A stretch of 64,000 nt of DNA, taken from Haloferax denitrificans ATCC 35960. Lineage in GTDB: Archaea; Halobacteriota; Halobacteria; Halobacteriales; Haloferacaceae. Below, one piece after another: positions 49,567 through 58,562 of the stretch. Made by a program: the position numbers and the translations under genes. The DNA lies in NCBI RefSeq assembly GCF_000337795.1, contig NZ_AOLP01000019.1, forward strand, positions 62,001 through 126,000, in the 5' to 3' direction. Each line of letters begins with the position of its first letter. The first letter of the stretch is position 1. The notes beneath the pieces were generated by a model that was given only the letters and a program-made list of their open reading frames with translations, had not been told where the DNA came from and made no database searches.

Positions 49567-50487
49567 ATGGCCGCGATTAGCTCCCTCCAGACCGCCCTCC
49601 GAGGCATCCGGTCGAACCCGGTGCTGTTCCTCGGCGGCCTCGCCTTGGGCCTCGTCACGCTCCCGCAACTCGCCACGCAGTTGGCGCAGATACCGTTCGT
49701 CCCGACCGTCCTCACGGCGGTGACGTTCTTCGTCACGCCGTTCGTCGCCGCCGGTCTCTACGGCATGGCCGACGAGGCGGTCGACCGCGGGGGCGGAGGC
49801 TCGACCTCGCTGTCGACGCTCACGGCGGTCGGCCGCGAGAAGTACGTCCCCATGCTCCTCGCGAACATCGTCCAACTCGGCATCGTCCTCGTCTTCGGTA
49901 TCGTGTTCGTCATCGTCATGGTCGCCATGGCCGTCTCGCTCGGCCTCGGCGGCCTCGCAACGGGTGGTGGCGGCGTCCCCAACCTCGCCCTCGGCGGCGG
50001 CTTCCTCGTCGGCATCGCCGTCCTCGGCCTCCTCGGACTGGCGTACCTCGCCGTCATCTTCCTCGTCCAGTTCTACCCCGTCGCGGTCGTCGTCGGCGAC
50101 GCGGGCGCAATCGAGGCGTTCGGCGAGAGCTATCGGCTCGTCCGGCACAACGTCGTCCCCTCCCTCGGCTACTCCGCCATCCGGTTCGTGGTCGGGATTC
50201 TGGTTAGCGTGCCCGCGACGGGCCTCATCGTCTTTCGGACGATACAGAACGTCCAGCAGGCACAGAACGCGGCGGACCCGGCGGCGATGCAGGCCGGCCT
50301 CGGCTTCTCGCCGACGGAAATCGCCGCCATCGCCGTCCTCTCGATAGCGACGCAGACGGTTCTCGCGGCGTTCCAGTACACCTACGCGGTCGCCTTCTTC
50401 GAGGCTCACGACGCCGGGAGCGACGGCCCGACCGGGACGGCCGGCCCCGACATCGACGGCGACTCGGCGATTCCGCAGTTCGAGTAG
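49567..50487 (+). CDS. polytopic membrane protein (DUF7847-like)
   Basis: 306 residues from ATG 49567. Six or so hydrophobic segments with Gly-rich loops (LGLGGLATGGGGVPNLALGG), and AFGESYRLVRHNVVPSLGYS as a conserved-looking cytoplasmic segment. The repeated design (helix pair, RLVR amphipathic helix) resembles bacterial glycerophosphoryl-diester-type membrane domains. Family from memory; function unknown. Confidence 0.65.
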   Translation: MAAISSLQTALRGIRSNPVLFLGGLALGLVTLPQLATQLAQIPFVPTVLTAVTFFVTPFVAAGLYGMADEAVDRGGGGSTSLSTLTAVGREKYVPMLLANIVQLGIVLVFGIVFVIVMVAMAVSLGLGGLATGGGGVPNLALGGGFLVGIAVLGLLGLAYLAVIFLVQFYPVAVVVGDAGAIEAFGESYRLVRHNVVPSLGYSAIRFVVGILVSVPATGLIVFRTIQNVQQAQNAADPAAMQAGLGFSPTEIAAIAVLSIATQTVLAAFQYTYAVAFFEAHDAGSDGPTGTAGPDIDGDSAIPQFE

Positions 50488-50497
50488 TCGGCGGGGA

Positions 50498-50995
50498 TTA
50501 CAGCAGGAACGTCTCTTTTCGCTCCGAGAGGTCGATGAACGTGTCCGCCGCCGCGACGAGTTCCTCGGCGGTGGACTCCCTGAACGCCATCACCTCGACG
50601 CGGACGCCCTCGTGGCGGAGGTGGGTACAGAGCCGCTCGAAGTCGCCGTCGCCCGAACAGAGGACGACCGTGTCCACGTGGTCGGCGAGACTGACCGCGT
50701 CGAGCGCGATGCCGAGGTCCCAGTCGGCCTTCTTCGAGCCGTCGCCGAACGTCTTGATGTCCTTGATTTTCGTCTCGAAACCGATGTCGACGAGTGCATC
50801 GAAAAAGCTCACCTCGTCGGGCGAATCCGCCCGGATGACGTAGGCGATGGCGCGGGTGAGCGCGCGGTCAGCCGTCCCCTTCTGGAGGAGCGACGAGTAG
50901 TCGATATTCCGCGAGTACAGGCTCTGTGCCGTGTGGTAGAGGTTCTGCGCGTCGGCGAGGATGGCGACGCGTTGGTCGGGGTGAATCTCGGTCAT
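50498..50995 (-). CDS. NYN-domain (LabA/DUF88-like) protein, PIN-type nuclease fold
   Basis: 165 residues from ATG 50995. VAILADAQNLYHTAQSLYS carries the first acidic residue of the NYN site, KKADWDLGIALDAVSLAD the second and VVLCSGDGDFERLC the third. EVMAFRESTAEELVAAADTF ends the fold. Predicted RNase acting in RNA turnover. Conserved in haloarchaea as a stand-alone domain. Confidence 0.87.
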   Translation of the reverse strand: MTEIHPDQRVAILADAQNLYHTAQSLYSRNIDYSSLLQKGTADRALTRAIAYVIRADSPDEVSFFDALVDIGFETKIKDIKTFGDGSKKADWDLGIALDAVSLADHVDTVVLCSGDGDFERLCTHLRHEGVRVEVMAFRESTAEELVAAADTFIDLSERKETFLL

Positions 50996-51000
50996 TCGTA

Positions 51001-51385
51001 CGACGCTTGGACGGCGCGGGCTAATAACCGTCCGGGGAGACGGGAACGCGGCGGACGGACGTCCACCTCGGCGACCGAGAACCGGCGGAAGGCGTCCCGA
51101 GACGCCCCTCAGCCCGCCCACTCGCTCCGGCAGGACCTGCAGACGACGCAAGTTATATTATCCTTCCGGCACCTGCATCCGGTGTGAACGACGCGACGCG
51201 GCCCTCGCAGGTCACCACACCTTCGACAGCGTCGCGTGCCGCTTTCTTTTCGAAAAAACGTGCGTACTGAATCGCTCGTTGCGGGAGTAGCGACCCCGTC
51301 TCGGGCGGCCTTCGGCTGACGCACGTTCCGGTCACACGACCGATATCGACGCTCCCACGACCGTTACCACACCCACCAACGACAC
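51001..51385. other. intergenic region upstream of dapA
   Basis: No convincing protein gene in ~385 bp. It contains the ncRNA candidate at 51151-51250. The region nearer dapA (51339-51347, CCGATATCG) may hold the dapA promoter. A Cys-rich frame on the minus strand (51109-51324) is discussed under rejected items. Confidence 0.5.
51151..51250 (+). ncRNA. non-coding RNA candidate upstream of dapA
   Basis: Box A AGTTATATTA (51151-51160) is the strongest in the region and predicts a start near 51177, with no ORF from there. The transcript would hold a 9-bp perfect stem, ACGCGACGC (51191-51199) with GCGTCGCGT (51229-51237). A T-rich stretch TTTCTTTT at 51243-51250 can end transcription. Could be a small RNA or a dapA leader. 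Confidence 0.4.
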
Positions 51386-52303
51386 ATGACATCACTCGAC
51401 TTCCGCGGCGTCTATCCCGCGATGACCACGCCGTTCCACGAGGACGGCAGTATCGACTTCGAACAGTTCCAGGCCGACGTGCGACGCCTCGAAGAGGCCG
51501 GCGTCGACGGCATCGTGCCCGTCGGCTCGACCGGCGAGTCCGCGACACTCTCCCACGACGAACACGTCGAGGTCGTCGAGGCGGCCGTCGAGGCCGTCGA
51601 GGACGTGCCCGTCATCGCCGGCTCCGGCTCGAACTCGACCCGCGAGGCGCTCGAACTCTCCCGGCGCTCCGCCGACGCCGGGGCCGACGCGTTGCTCCTC
51701 ATCTCGCCGTACTACAACAAGCCCGAGCAGGCCGGCCTCGTCGACCACTACCGGACCATCGCCGACGAAATCGACCTGCCGCAAATCGTCTACAACGTCC
51801 CCGGCCGCACCGGGAGCAACATCCTGCCCGAGACGGCCGCGACGCTCGCCGAGCATCCGAACATCACCGCGTACAAGGCCGCGAGCGGCGACCTCGGCCA
51901 GATTTCTGAGGTCGTCGAGCGGACCCGCGACGAGGAGTTCGCCGTGCTGTCGGGCGACGACGCGCTCACGCTCCCGATTCTCTCGGTCGGCGGCGTCGGG
52001 GCCATCTCGGTCACGGCGAACGTCGAACCCGCGCGCGTCGGCGCGATGGTCCACTCGGCGCTCCAAGGCGACTACGAGCGCGCCCGCGACATCCACCACG
52101 ACCTCGCCCCGCTGAACCGCCACCTGTTCTCCGAGACGAACCCCATCCCGGTCAAGGAAGCCATGGAGATTCGTGGCTACGGCCCGGCGCGCCTGCGCCC
52201 GCCGCTCACCCGACTCACGGAGGAAAACACCGAGGAACTGCGTCGCCTGCTGTCTGACCTCGAAGCGGAGCAGGCGATTCCGGACGGGGGTGCAGACGAG
52301 TGA
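51386..52303 (+). CDS. dapA: 4-hydroxy-tetrahydrodipicolinate synthase
   Basis: 305 residues, class I aldolase fold. The Schiff-base lysine is K164 (YKAASGD) and the catalytic Tyr is Y136 (YNVPGRTG); GSTGES near residue 47 binds pyruvate. It condenses pyruvate with aspartate semialdehyde. First gene of the lysine operon; stop overlaps dapB by GTGA. Confidence 0.95.
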   Translation: MTSLDFRGVYPAMTTPFHEDGSIDFEQFQADVRRLEEAGVDGIVPVGSTGESATLSHDEHVEVVEAAVEAVEDVPVIAGSGSNSTREALELSRRSADAGADALLLISPYYNKPEQAGLVDHYRTIADEIDLPQIVYNVPGRTGSNILPETAATLAEHPNITAYKAASGDLGQISEVVERTRDEEFAVLSGDDALTLPILSVGGVGAISVTANVEPARVGAMVHSALQGDYERARDIHHDLAPLNRHLFSETNPIPVKEAMEIRGYGPARLRPPLTRLTEENTEELRRLLSDLEAEQAIPDGGADE

Positions 52304-53061
52304 CGGTCTCCGTCGGCGTCACCGGCGCGACCGGCCGCATGGGCGGGGAAGTCCTCGCCGCGGCCGCCGACCGCGACGACCTCTCGGTCGCCTTCGCGGT
52401 CAGTCGCTCGCCCGGCGACGAGGTCGAGGGAGTCGCCGTCGAGGACGCGGCCGACTTCGCCGACCTGCTCGCCTCGAACCAGCCAGATGTCGTCGTGGAC
52501 TTCACCGGGCCGGCGTCCTGCATCGAGTACGCGTCGGCCTGCGGCGAGGCGGGCGTCGCCTTCGTCACCGGCACGACCGGCCTGAGCGAGGGCGGCTTCG
52601 ACGCGCTCCGCGAGGCCGCATCGGAGGTCCCGGTGCTGTACGCGTCGAACTTCTCGCGGGGCATCGCGGCGCTCCGCCGGGCCGTCAGCGAGGCGGTCCC
52701 CGCCCTCGACGGCTACGACATCGAACTCACCGAGACGCACCACAACGCCAAGCGCGACGCCCCGAGCGGGACGGCGCTGACCCTCTTGGACGACATCGAC
52801 GACGTGCGCGGCGAGTCCGAGCGCGTCCACGGTCGCGAAGGCGAAGCGCCCCGGTCCGAAGGCGAGGTGGGCGTCCACGCTCGCCGGGCGGGGGATATTG
52901 CCGGTGAGCACGAAGTATTACTGGCTGGAAATCACGAGTCTCTTTCACTCACGCACCGCGCGGGGTCGCGAGGGGTCTTCGCCGCCGGCGCACTCGACGC
53001 CGCGGCGTGGCTCTCGGGCCGCGACGCCGGGTGGTACGACTTCACCGAGGTACTCAAATGA
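52300..53061 (+). CDS. dapB: 4-hydroxy-tetrahydrodipicolinate reductase
   Basis: 253 residues from GTG 52300 (GTGA overlap with dapA). The NAD(P)H Rossmann motif is VGVTGATGRMGGEV; DVVVDFTGPASCIEYA, FVTGTTGL, the family block ELTETHHNAKRDAPSGTA and a C-terminal SLTHRAGSR are all intact. Second step of the pathway. Its stop overlaps dapD by ATGA. Confidence 0.95.
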   Translation: MTVSVGVTGATGRMGGEVLAAAADRDDLSVAFAVSRSPGDEVEGVAVEDAADFADLLASNQPDVVVDFTGPASCIEYASACGEAGVAFVTGTTGLSEGGFDALREAASEVPVLYASNFSRGIAALRRAVSEAVPALDGYDIELTETHHNAKRDAPSGTALTLLDDIDDVRGESERVHGREGEAPRSEGEVGVHARRAGDIAGEHEVLLAGNHESLSLTHRAGSRGVFAAGALDAAAWLSGRDAGWYDFTEVLK

Positions 53062-53900
53062 ATCTGGAATCCGACGTACGAGACCTGTGGCAACGATACG
53101 ACGACGGCGACGTAGACGCCGCATCGGCGACCGTCGACGAGCTCGACACGCTCGACGCGTTCCTCGACGCCCTCGAAGCGGGCGAGGTGCGCGCCGCCGA
53201 GAAGACCGGCTCCGACGTGACCTCGTGGGAGGCCAACGAGTGGGTCAAGCGGGGCATCCTGCTCAACTTCGGCCTGCGCGAGACGCTCGCCCGCGAGTAC
53301 GGCGACGTCCGCTACCACGACGTGCTCCCCCTGCGCGACACCGAGGACCTCGGCGACCGCGGCACGCGCAACACACCCGACGGCACCGCCATTCGCCGCG
53401 GCGCGTACCTCGGCTCCGACTGCATCATGATGAGCCCCTCGTTCGTGAACGTCGGCGCGTACGTCGGCGACGGCACGCTCGTGGACTCCTGTGACACCGT
53501 CGGCTCCTGCGCCCAAATCGGCGCGAACGTCAAGCTCGGCGCGAACACGCTCATCGGCGGCGTGCTCGAACCCGTCGAGGACGCCCCGGTCGTCGTCGAG
53601 GACGGCGCGGCGCTCGGCGCGGGCTGTCGGGTCACCTCCGGCTTCGTCGTCGGCGAGAACTCCATCGTCGGCGAGAACACGCTTCTGACGCCCCGAATCC
53701 CCGTCTACGACCTCGTGGACGAGGAGATTTACTACGGCCACCTGCCCGCGAACCGCCGCGCCTTCACGCGCTTCGTGGAGTCGTCGCTCGGCGACCACGA
53801 CCTGTTCGCCGGCGGCGCGTACAAGCCCGCGGTCGTCGCCCTCGACATCGAGGACGACACCCTCGACGCGACCCGTCGGGAGGAGGCACTGCGCGAATGA
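53058..53900 (+). CDS. dapD: tetrahydrodipicolinate N-succinyltransferase
   Basis: 280 residues from ATG 53058; the upstream frame is a shadow of dapB. A left-handed beta-helix of hexapeptide repeats runs through the middle (FVNVGAYVGDGTLVDS, AQIGANVKLGANTLIGGV). The active-site EIYYGHLPANRRAF region is at the end. The enzyme succinylates tetrahydrodipicolinate, placing this organism on the succinylase branch. Overlaps lysA by ATGA. Confidence 0.93.
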   Translation: MNLESDVRDLWQRYDDGDVDAASATVDELDTLDAFLDALEAGEVRAAEKTGSDVTSWEANEWVKRGILLNFGLRETLAREYGDVRYHDVLPLRDTEDLGDRGTRNTPDGTAIRRGAYLGSDCIMMSPSFVNVGAYVGDGTLVDSCDTVGSCAQIGANVKLGANTLIGGVLEPVEDAPVVVEDGAALGAGCRVTSGFVVGENSIVGENTLLTPRIPVYDLVDEEIYYGHLPANRRAFTRFVESSLGDHDLFAGGAYKPAVVALDIEDDTLDATRREEALRE

Positions 53901-55144
53901 GCGGCGGCGGGCCGGCCGTCCGGCGGCTTTCGGACTGGGACCGCGAGCGTCTGCTTTCGCTCGCCGACGAGTTCGGCTCGCCGCTGTACGTGACCGACCT
54001 CCGTCGCGTCCGCGAGAACTGTCTCCGACTCCGCGAGGCGTTCCCCGAAGCGCACGTCAGCTACGCCGTCAAGGCCCACGCCGGGCGAGCGGTGCTCGAA
54101 ACCGTCCGCGAGGCCGGCGTCGACGCCGAGTGCGCCTCCGCGGGCGAGGTCGAACGCGCCCTCGACGCGGGCTTCCCCGGCGAGCGCGTCCGCTACACGG
54201 CGGTCAACCCGCCGGACGCCGACCTCGACCACGTCGTCTCGCGCTGGGAGTCGAACCCCGAGATGACCGTCACGGTCGGCGCGGCGGACACCATCGACCG
54301 CCTGCGCGAGCGCGGCTTCGACGGGCGGCTCTGCCTCCGGGCGAACCCCGGCGTCGGCGCGGGCCACCACGAGAAGGTCACGACCGGCGGGCACGCGAAG
54401 TTCGGCATCCCCATCGACCGCGTCCCCGACCTCGCCGCCGACGCGCGCAAGGAGTTCGACCTCGTCGGCGTCCACGCCCACGCCGGAAGCGGCATCTCCG
54501 GCGACGACCTCTCGGCGCACCGCGAGTTGGTCCGCCGGATGGGCGACCTCGCCCGCGAGGTCGGCGACCTCGAATTCGTGGACGTCGGCGGCGGCTTCGG
54601 CGTCCCCTACCGCGAGGACGAACCGCCGCTCGACCTCGCCGCCGTCGCCGACGCGACCCGCGAGGCGCTCGGCGACGTCGACGCACAACTCGCAATCGAA
54701 CCCGGCCGCTACGTCGTCGCCGACGCGGGCGTCCTCCTCTCGGAAGTCAACACGGTGAAAGAGACTCCCGAGACGACCGTCGTCGGAATCGACGCCGGCA
54801 TGACGACCCTGCTCCGACCGGCGATGTACGACGCGTACCACGCGATTTCGAATCTCTCTCGGCCCGACGCCGACCCGGTTTCGACCATCGTCGCGGGCCC
54901 CGTCTGCGAGACGAGCGACGTGTTCGCCGACGGCCGCGACCTCCCCGACCCCGAGCGCGGCGACTGTCTCGCGCTCGGCAACGCGGGGGCGTACGGCTAC
55001 GAGATGGCAAGCACCTACAACTCTCGACCGCGCCCCCCGGAAGTCGTCCTCGACGCCGACGGTCCCCGACTGGCCCGCCGGCGCGAGACCCTCGACGACG
55101 TCACCGCACTCGAACGAACCGCACCCGAGCACATCCCCAACTGA
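53897..55144 (+). CDS. lysA: diaminopimelate decarboxylase
   Basis: 415 residues, fold-III PLP enzyme. PLP lysine K59 in SYAVKAHAG; substrate/PLP blocks HAHAGSGI, VDVGGGFGVPY, GPVCETSDV and the C-terminal GAYGYEMASTYNSRP. It makes lysine from meso-diaminopimelate. Placed in the middle of the operon, 20 bp before dapF. Confidence 0.95.
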   Translation: MSGGGPAVRRLSDWDRERLLSLADEFGSPLYVTDLRRVRENCLRLREAFPEAHVSYAVKAHAGRAVLETVREAGVDAECASAGEVERALDAGFPGERVRYTAVNPPDADLDHVVSRWESNPEMTVTVGAADTIDRLRERGFDGRLCLRANPGVGAGHHEKVTTGGHAKFGIPIDRVPDLAADARKEFDLVGVHAHAGSGISGDDLSAHRELVRRMGDLAREVGDLEFVDVGGGFGVPYREDEPPLDLAAVADATREALGDVDAQLAIEPGRYVVADAGVLLSEVNTVKETPETTVVGIDAGMTTLLRPAMYDAYHAISNLSRPDADPVSTIVAGPVCETSDVFADGRDLPDPERGDCLALGNAGAYGYEMASTYNSRPRPPEVVLDADGPRLARRRETLDDVTALERTAPEHIPN

Positions 55145-55164
55145 CCAAGCACCCACACAGAATC

Positions 55165-56031
55165 ATGAGCGTACTCAACACCGTTCCCTTCGAAAAGTTC
55201 CACGGCACTGGAAACGACTTCTTCGTCGTCGACGCCGACGACCCGGTCCCGGACCGACCCGCCTTCGCGCGCACCCACTGCGACCGCGAGGCCGGAATCA
55301 CCCTGAGCGAGAGCGAGCGACGCGGCGCGGACGGCGTCCTGTTCCTCGCGCTCGAATCGCGCTACGACCCGCCGCGAGTCGTCATGACGCTCGTCCAGCC
55401 CGACGGCTCCGTCGCCGCCATGTGCGGCAACGGCGCTCGCGTCGCGGCCGCGTGGGCCGCCGAGCGAACCGGCACGGACGAAGTCATGATAGACACGCCC
55501 GCCGGCACCCGCCGCGCGAGCCTCGACGGCACCGACGTGACCGTCGAGATGGGCGTCCCCTCGTTCGCACCGCGGGACGTGCCGCTCGCGGCCGACGACG
55601 AACTCGTCGAGACCGAGGTCGAGGGCCTGACCGTCACGGCCGTCAACACGGGCGTCCCCCACGCCGTCGCCTTCGTCGACGACGTGGACGACGTTGACCT
55701 CGAATCGGTCGCGCCGGCGGTCCGTCACGCGCCGGTGTTCCCGGACGGCGCGAACGTCACGCTCGCCTCCCCCGACGGCGAGGGCGGCTTCCGCCAGCGC
55801 ACCTTCGAGCGCGGCGTCGAAGGCGAGACGCAGTCCTGCGGCACCGGCGCTGTCGCCGTCGTCGCGGCCGCGAAGCGACTCGGGCGCGTCTCCGGCGACG
55901 GCCCCGTGACCGTCACCCCGCCGGGCGGCGCGCTCTCCGTGACCGTCCCCGACGAGGGGTCGGCGCTCCTCGGCGGCCCGGCCGTCTACGAGGGCGACGG
56001 CGAAGCCGACATCGTCTTCCGCGAGCGATGA
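55165..56031 (+). CDS. dapF: diaminopimelate epimerase
   Basis: 288 residues from ATG 55165; the frame runs open far upstream inside lysA but has no start signal. Both catalytic cysteines are present: C87 (MCGNGAR) and C225 (SCGTGAV). FHGTGNDFFVVD is the conserved N-terminus. Converts LL- to meso-diaminopimelate. Stop overlaps dapE by ATGA. Confidence 0.95.
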   Translation: MSVLNTVPFEKFHGTGNDFFVVDADDPVPDRPAFARTHCDREAGITLSESERRGADGVLFLALESRYDPPRVVMTLVQPDGSVAAMCGNGARVAAAWAAERTGTDEVMIDTPAGTRRASLDGTDVTVEMGVPSFAPRDVPLAADDELVETEVEGLTVTAVNTGVPHAVAFVDDVDDVDLESVAPAVRHAPVFPDGANVTLASPDGEGGFRQRTFERGVEGETQSCGTGAVAVVAAAKRLGRVSGDGPVTVTPPGGALSVTVPDEGSALLGGPAVYEGDGEADIVFRER

Positions 56032-57137
56032 GCGGCGACGCCGACGGGTTCGACCCCGTCGCGTTCCTCGAACGCGCCGTCCCCGTCGCGTCGAACGACG
56101 ACGTGGGCGAGATGCGCGACCTGCTTGTCGAGACGCTCGAAGCCGAAGGCGTCTCGCCGACCGTGGACGACGCCGGCAACACCGTCGCCTCGAAGGGAGC
56201 GGCGGAGCCGGCGACGCACCTCGTCCTCAACACGCACATCGACACCGTCTCGCCGCACGTCCCGTACGAGCGCGACGAGGGTGTCATCCGCGGCCGCGGC
56301 TCCTGCGACGCGAAAGGGCCGCTCGCGGCCCTGCTATCGGCCTTTTTCGCCGCCGACCCCGGCCCCGACAGCCGAGTCACACTGGCGATTACGCCCGACG
56401 AGGAACTTCTCTCGACCGGCGCGGCCGAACTCGACCTCGACGGCGACATGTACATCGTCGGCGAGCCGACCGGCCTCGACGTCTGTACGGCCGCGAAGGG
56501 CCGGTTCGAGGGGACGGTGTCGCTGTCGGGCGTCGCCGCGCACGCGGCCGAACCGCAGTCGGGAGCCAACGCCGTGGACGCGCTCGCGCCGGTGCTCGAC
56601 GCCATCCGGTCGTTCGACGACGACCGCGAGGTCCACCCCGACCTCGGGCCGGCGACGCTGACGCCCACGATGGTCGACGGCGGCGCGAACTCGAATCAGG
56701 TGCCCGCCGACTGCCGACTCGTGGTCGACCGCCGGAGCGTTCCCCCGGAGACGGCCGACGGCTTCCGCGAAGAACTCCAGTCGACGCTCCGAGCCGCGGT
56801 GTCGGACGGCGTGTCCGACGACGTGGGCGTCGATTTCGCGCTCACGGAGCGCCCGACGCCGTTCCTCGAAGCGTTCGCGACCGACCCCGACCACGAGCTC
56901 GTGACGACGCTCGCGGCGGCCTCCCGAGACGCCGGCGGCCGGGCGGAGGTCCGCCCCTTCACCGCCGCGACCGAGGCCTCCTACTTCTCTCCCGCGCCCG
57001 TCGTCGTCTTCGGACCCGGCCAGCTCGCCGACGACGAGGGCGCGGTCGCGCACGCCGACAGAGAGTACGTGCGCACCGACGACGTGCGGACCGCGGCCGC
57101 CGCGCTCGAAGCCGCGGTCGCCGCAATCATCGCCTAA
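56028..57137 (+). CDS. dapE: succinyl-diaminopimelate desuccinylase (M20 family)
   Basis: 369 residues. The zinc and active-site elements of M20 peptidases are present: NTHIDTV, GRGSCDAKGPLAAL, PDEELLSTGA and VGEPTGL. It removes succinate from the DapD-derived intermediate. With dapA, B, D, F and lysA the succinylase route is complete here except the DapC aminotransferase, which must lie elsewhere. Last gene of the operon. Confidence 0.9.
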   Translation: MSGDADGFDPVAFLERAVPVASNDDVGEMRDLLVETLEAEGVSPTVDDAGNTVASKGAAEPATHLVLNTHIDTVSPHVPYERDEGVIRGRGSCDAKGPLAALLSAFFAADPGPDSRVTLAITPDEELLSTGAAELDLDGDMYIVGEPTGLDVCTAAKGRFEGTVSLSGVAAHAAEPQSGANAVDALAPVLDAIRSFDDDREVHPDLGPATLTPTMVDGGANSNQVPADCRLVVDRRSVPPETADGFREELQSTLRAAVSDGVSDDVGVDFALTERPTPFLEAFATDPDHELVTTLAAASRDAGGRAEVRPFTAATEASYFSPAPVVVFGPGQLADDEGAVAHADREYVRTDDVRTAAAALEAAVAAIIA

Positions 57138-57150
57138 GTGTCGGCTAATC

Positions 57151-57185
57151 ACAACGTACTTGTTGTCCGAACGATACGTTTCGGA
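57151..57185. promoter_or_regulatory. two adjacent inverted repeats at a surface-protein promoter
   Basis: ACAAC-GTACTT-GTTGT (57151-57166) and TCCGAACGATACGTTTCGGA (57166-57185) abut and end at the ATG of the next gene (57188). They overlap the expected promoter and start, so they look like operator sites. Confidence 0.4.
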
Positions 57186-57187
57186 CG

Positions 57188-57745
57188 ATGCGCCCTCCCC
57201 ACCTCAGCGTCGCTCTCCTCGTCGTGGTCGCGCTGTCGCTGTCCGGCGTCGCCGCGGCCGACAGCGGCACCGTCATCGACCACCCGGGCGACGAACTCAC
57301 GCTCGACGCGGTCGACGGCGAGCACGTCCACGGAACGACCCCGTACGCGACCGGGACGCTCATCGGCGTCCGCGTGCAGTCCGTCGGCGACACCCACCCG
57401 TTCCTCGTCTCGAAGGCCGTCCGCGTCGGCGAAAACGGAAGCTTCGACGTGACGTTCGACCTCTCGGAACTGGCGCGACTCCGCGGCGGGCCGGTCAAGG
57501 TCTCGGTTCGCCGCGACCAACAGACCATCTACGAGGAGAACGCCACGCTCGTGACGTACGACATGCCCGAGAACTCGACGCTCACGCCCGACCTCGGAGA
57601 CGCCGACGCGACGGCCGAAACGACGGCCTCGCCGCCCGCGACGACGAGCGATTCGCCGTCTGGGATCGAAATCCCCGGCTTCGGCGTGGGCGTCGGTGTC
57701 GCCGCGCTCCTCGTCGCGTCGCTCGTCGCCGCCCGCGGCGTCTGA
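57188..57745 (+). CDS. surface protein with PGF-CTERM-like anchor
   Basis: 185 residues. Signal peptide (VALLVVVALSLSGVAAAD), a domain with GTLIGVRVQSVGDTHPF and NGSFDVTFDLSELA that resembles the haloarchaeal BGTF surface domain, a Thr-rich stalk and a C-terminal PGFGVGVGVAALLV segment. The last residues AARGV are weaker than the usual Arg cluster. Likely exported and lipid-anchored. Function unknown. Confidence 0.72.
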   Translation: MRPPHLSVALLVVVALSLSGVAAADSGTVIDHPGDELTLDAVDGEHVHGTTPYATGTLIGVRVQSVGDTHPFLVSKAVRVGENGSFDVTFDLSELARLRGGPVKVSVRRDQQTIYEENATLVTYDMPENSTLTPDLGDADATAETTASPPATTSDSPSGIEIPGFGVGVGVAALLVASLVAARGV

Positions 57746-57866
57746 GCGCACGGCCCCGCGCTCGCCCGTTCGACCGTTCGCTCGCCTACTCACCCGTTCG
57801 CTCGCGCCGACCGCCGCGCCGCCCCGGAACGCAACGCCCTTTTCCCACCCGCTCTTGTGTCGGCGT

Positions 57867-58562
57867 ATGTACGAGGCGGTCTACGCACACCCCGACGGCG
57901 AGAGCACGGTCAGTCGCGTCGCCGTCGCCGCCGGGCGGTACGACTACGACGGCGTCGTCGTCCGCGCGCTCGACGCCCGCCCCGACTACGACCGCCTCCG
58001 CGAGGCGTGCGACGTGGACCTCGTCGACGCCGTCGAAATCGACGCGTCCAACCCGGAACGCGCCAGCGGCGCGGTCGGCAACTACCGGCCACAGCGCGAA
58101 CTGCTCGTCCTCCGCGGGGGGACGAACGCGCTCAACCGATTCGCCGTCGAACAGCCGCGAATAGACGTGCTCTCCCGGCCGATGGCGGGTGAGGGCAACT
58201 TCAACCACGTCCTCGCCAAGGCCGCCCGCGACAACGGCGTCCGCGTCGAGTTCGACTTCGGCCCGGTGCTCCGAAGCGACGGGGGAACCCGCGTGCAGGC
58301 CATCTCGGCGCTCCGGAAACTCCGCGAACTCGTCGAGTACTACGACGCCCCCTACGTCGTCTCCGCGACCCCGTCGTCACACCTCCAACTGCGGACCCCC
58401 CGCGAGTTGGCCGCGGTGGGCGAGGTTATCGGCTTCGACCGCGAGCAGGTGCTCGACGGCCTCCGCGAGTGGGGCCGCCTCGCGGCGCGCAACCGCGAGC
58501 GCACGTCCGAGTCGTTCATAGCCCCCGGCGTCAAACGGGGACGATATGAAGAAGACGATTGA
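57867..58562 (+). CDS. rnp3: RNase P protein component 3 (Rpp30 homologue)
   Basis: 231 residues from ATG 57867; a T-rich box A ~27 nt upstream supports it. Rpp30/PHP-like TIM barrel: RELLVLRGGTNALNRFAVEQ, RIDVLSRPMAGEG, FDFGPVLR and VSATPSSHLQLRTPREL. A protein cofactor of RNase P, which matures tRNA 5' ends. Overlaps the next gene by 17 nt. Confidence 0.92.
   Translation: MYEAVYAHPDGESTVSRVAVAAGRYDYDGVVVRALDARPDYDRLREACDVDLVDAVEIDASNPERASGAVGNYRPQRELLVLRGGTNALNRFAVEQPRIDVLSRPMAGEGNFNHVLAKAARDNGVRVEFDFGPVLRSDGGTRVQAISALRKLRELVEYYDAPYVVSATPSSHLQLRTPRELAAVGEVIGFDREQVLDGLREWGRLAARNRERTSESFIAPGVKRGRYEEDD

Noticed and set aside
51109..51324. Minus-strand frame of 71 codons with eight Cys (CRRC, GCRC, CVVC, CRSC)
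   Set aside because: The spacing is tempting for zinc binding, but it runs antisense through the strong box A and stem of the ncRNA candidate, has no promoter of its own that I can see, and Cys codons are expected from the GCA-rich plus strand. Conservation of the Cys pattern would revive it.
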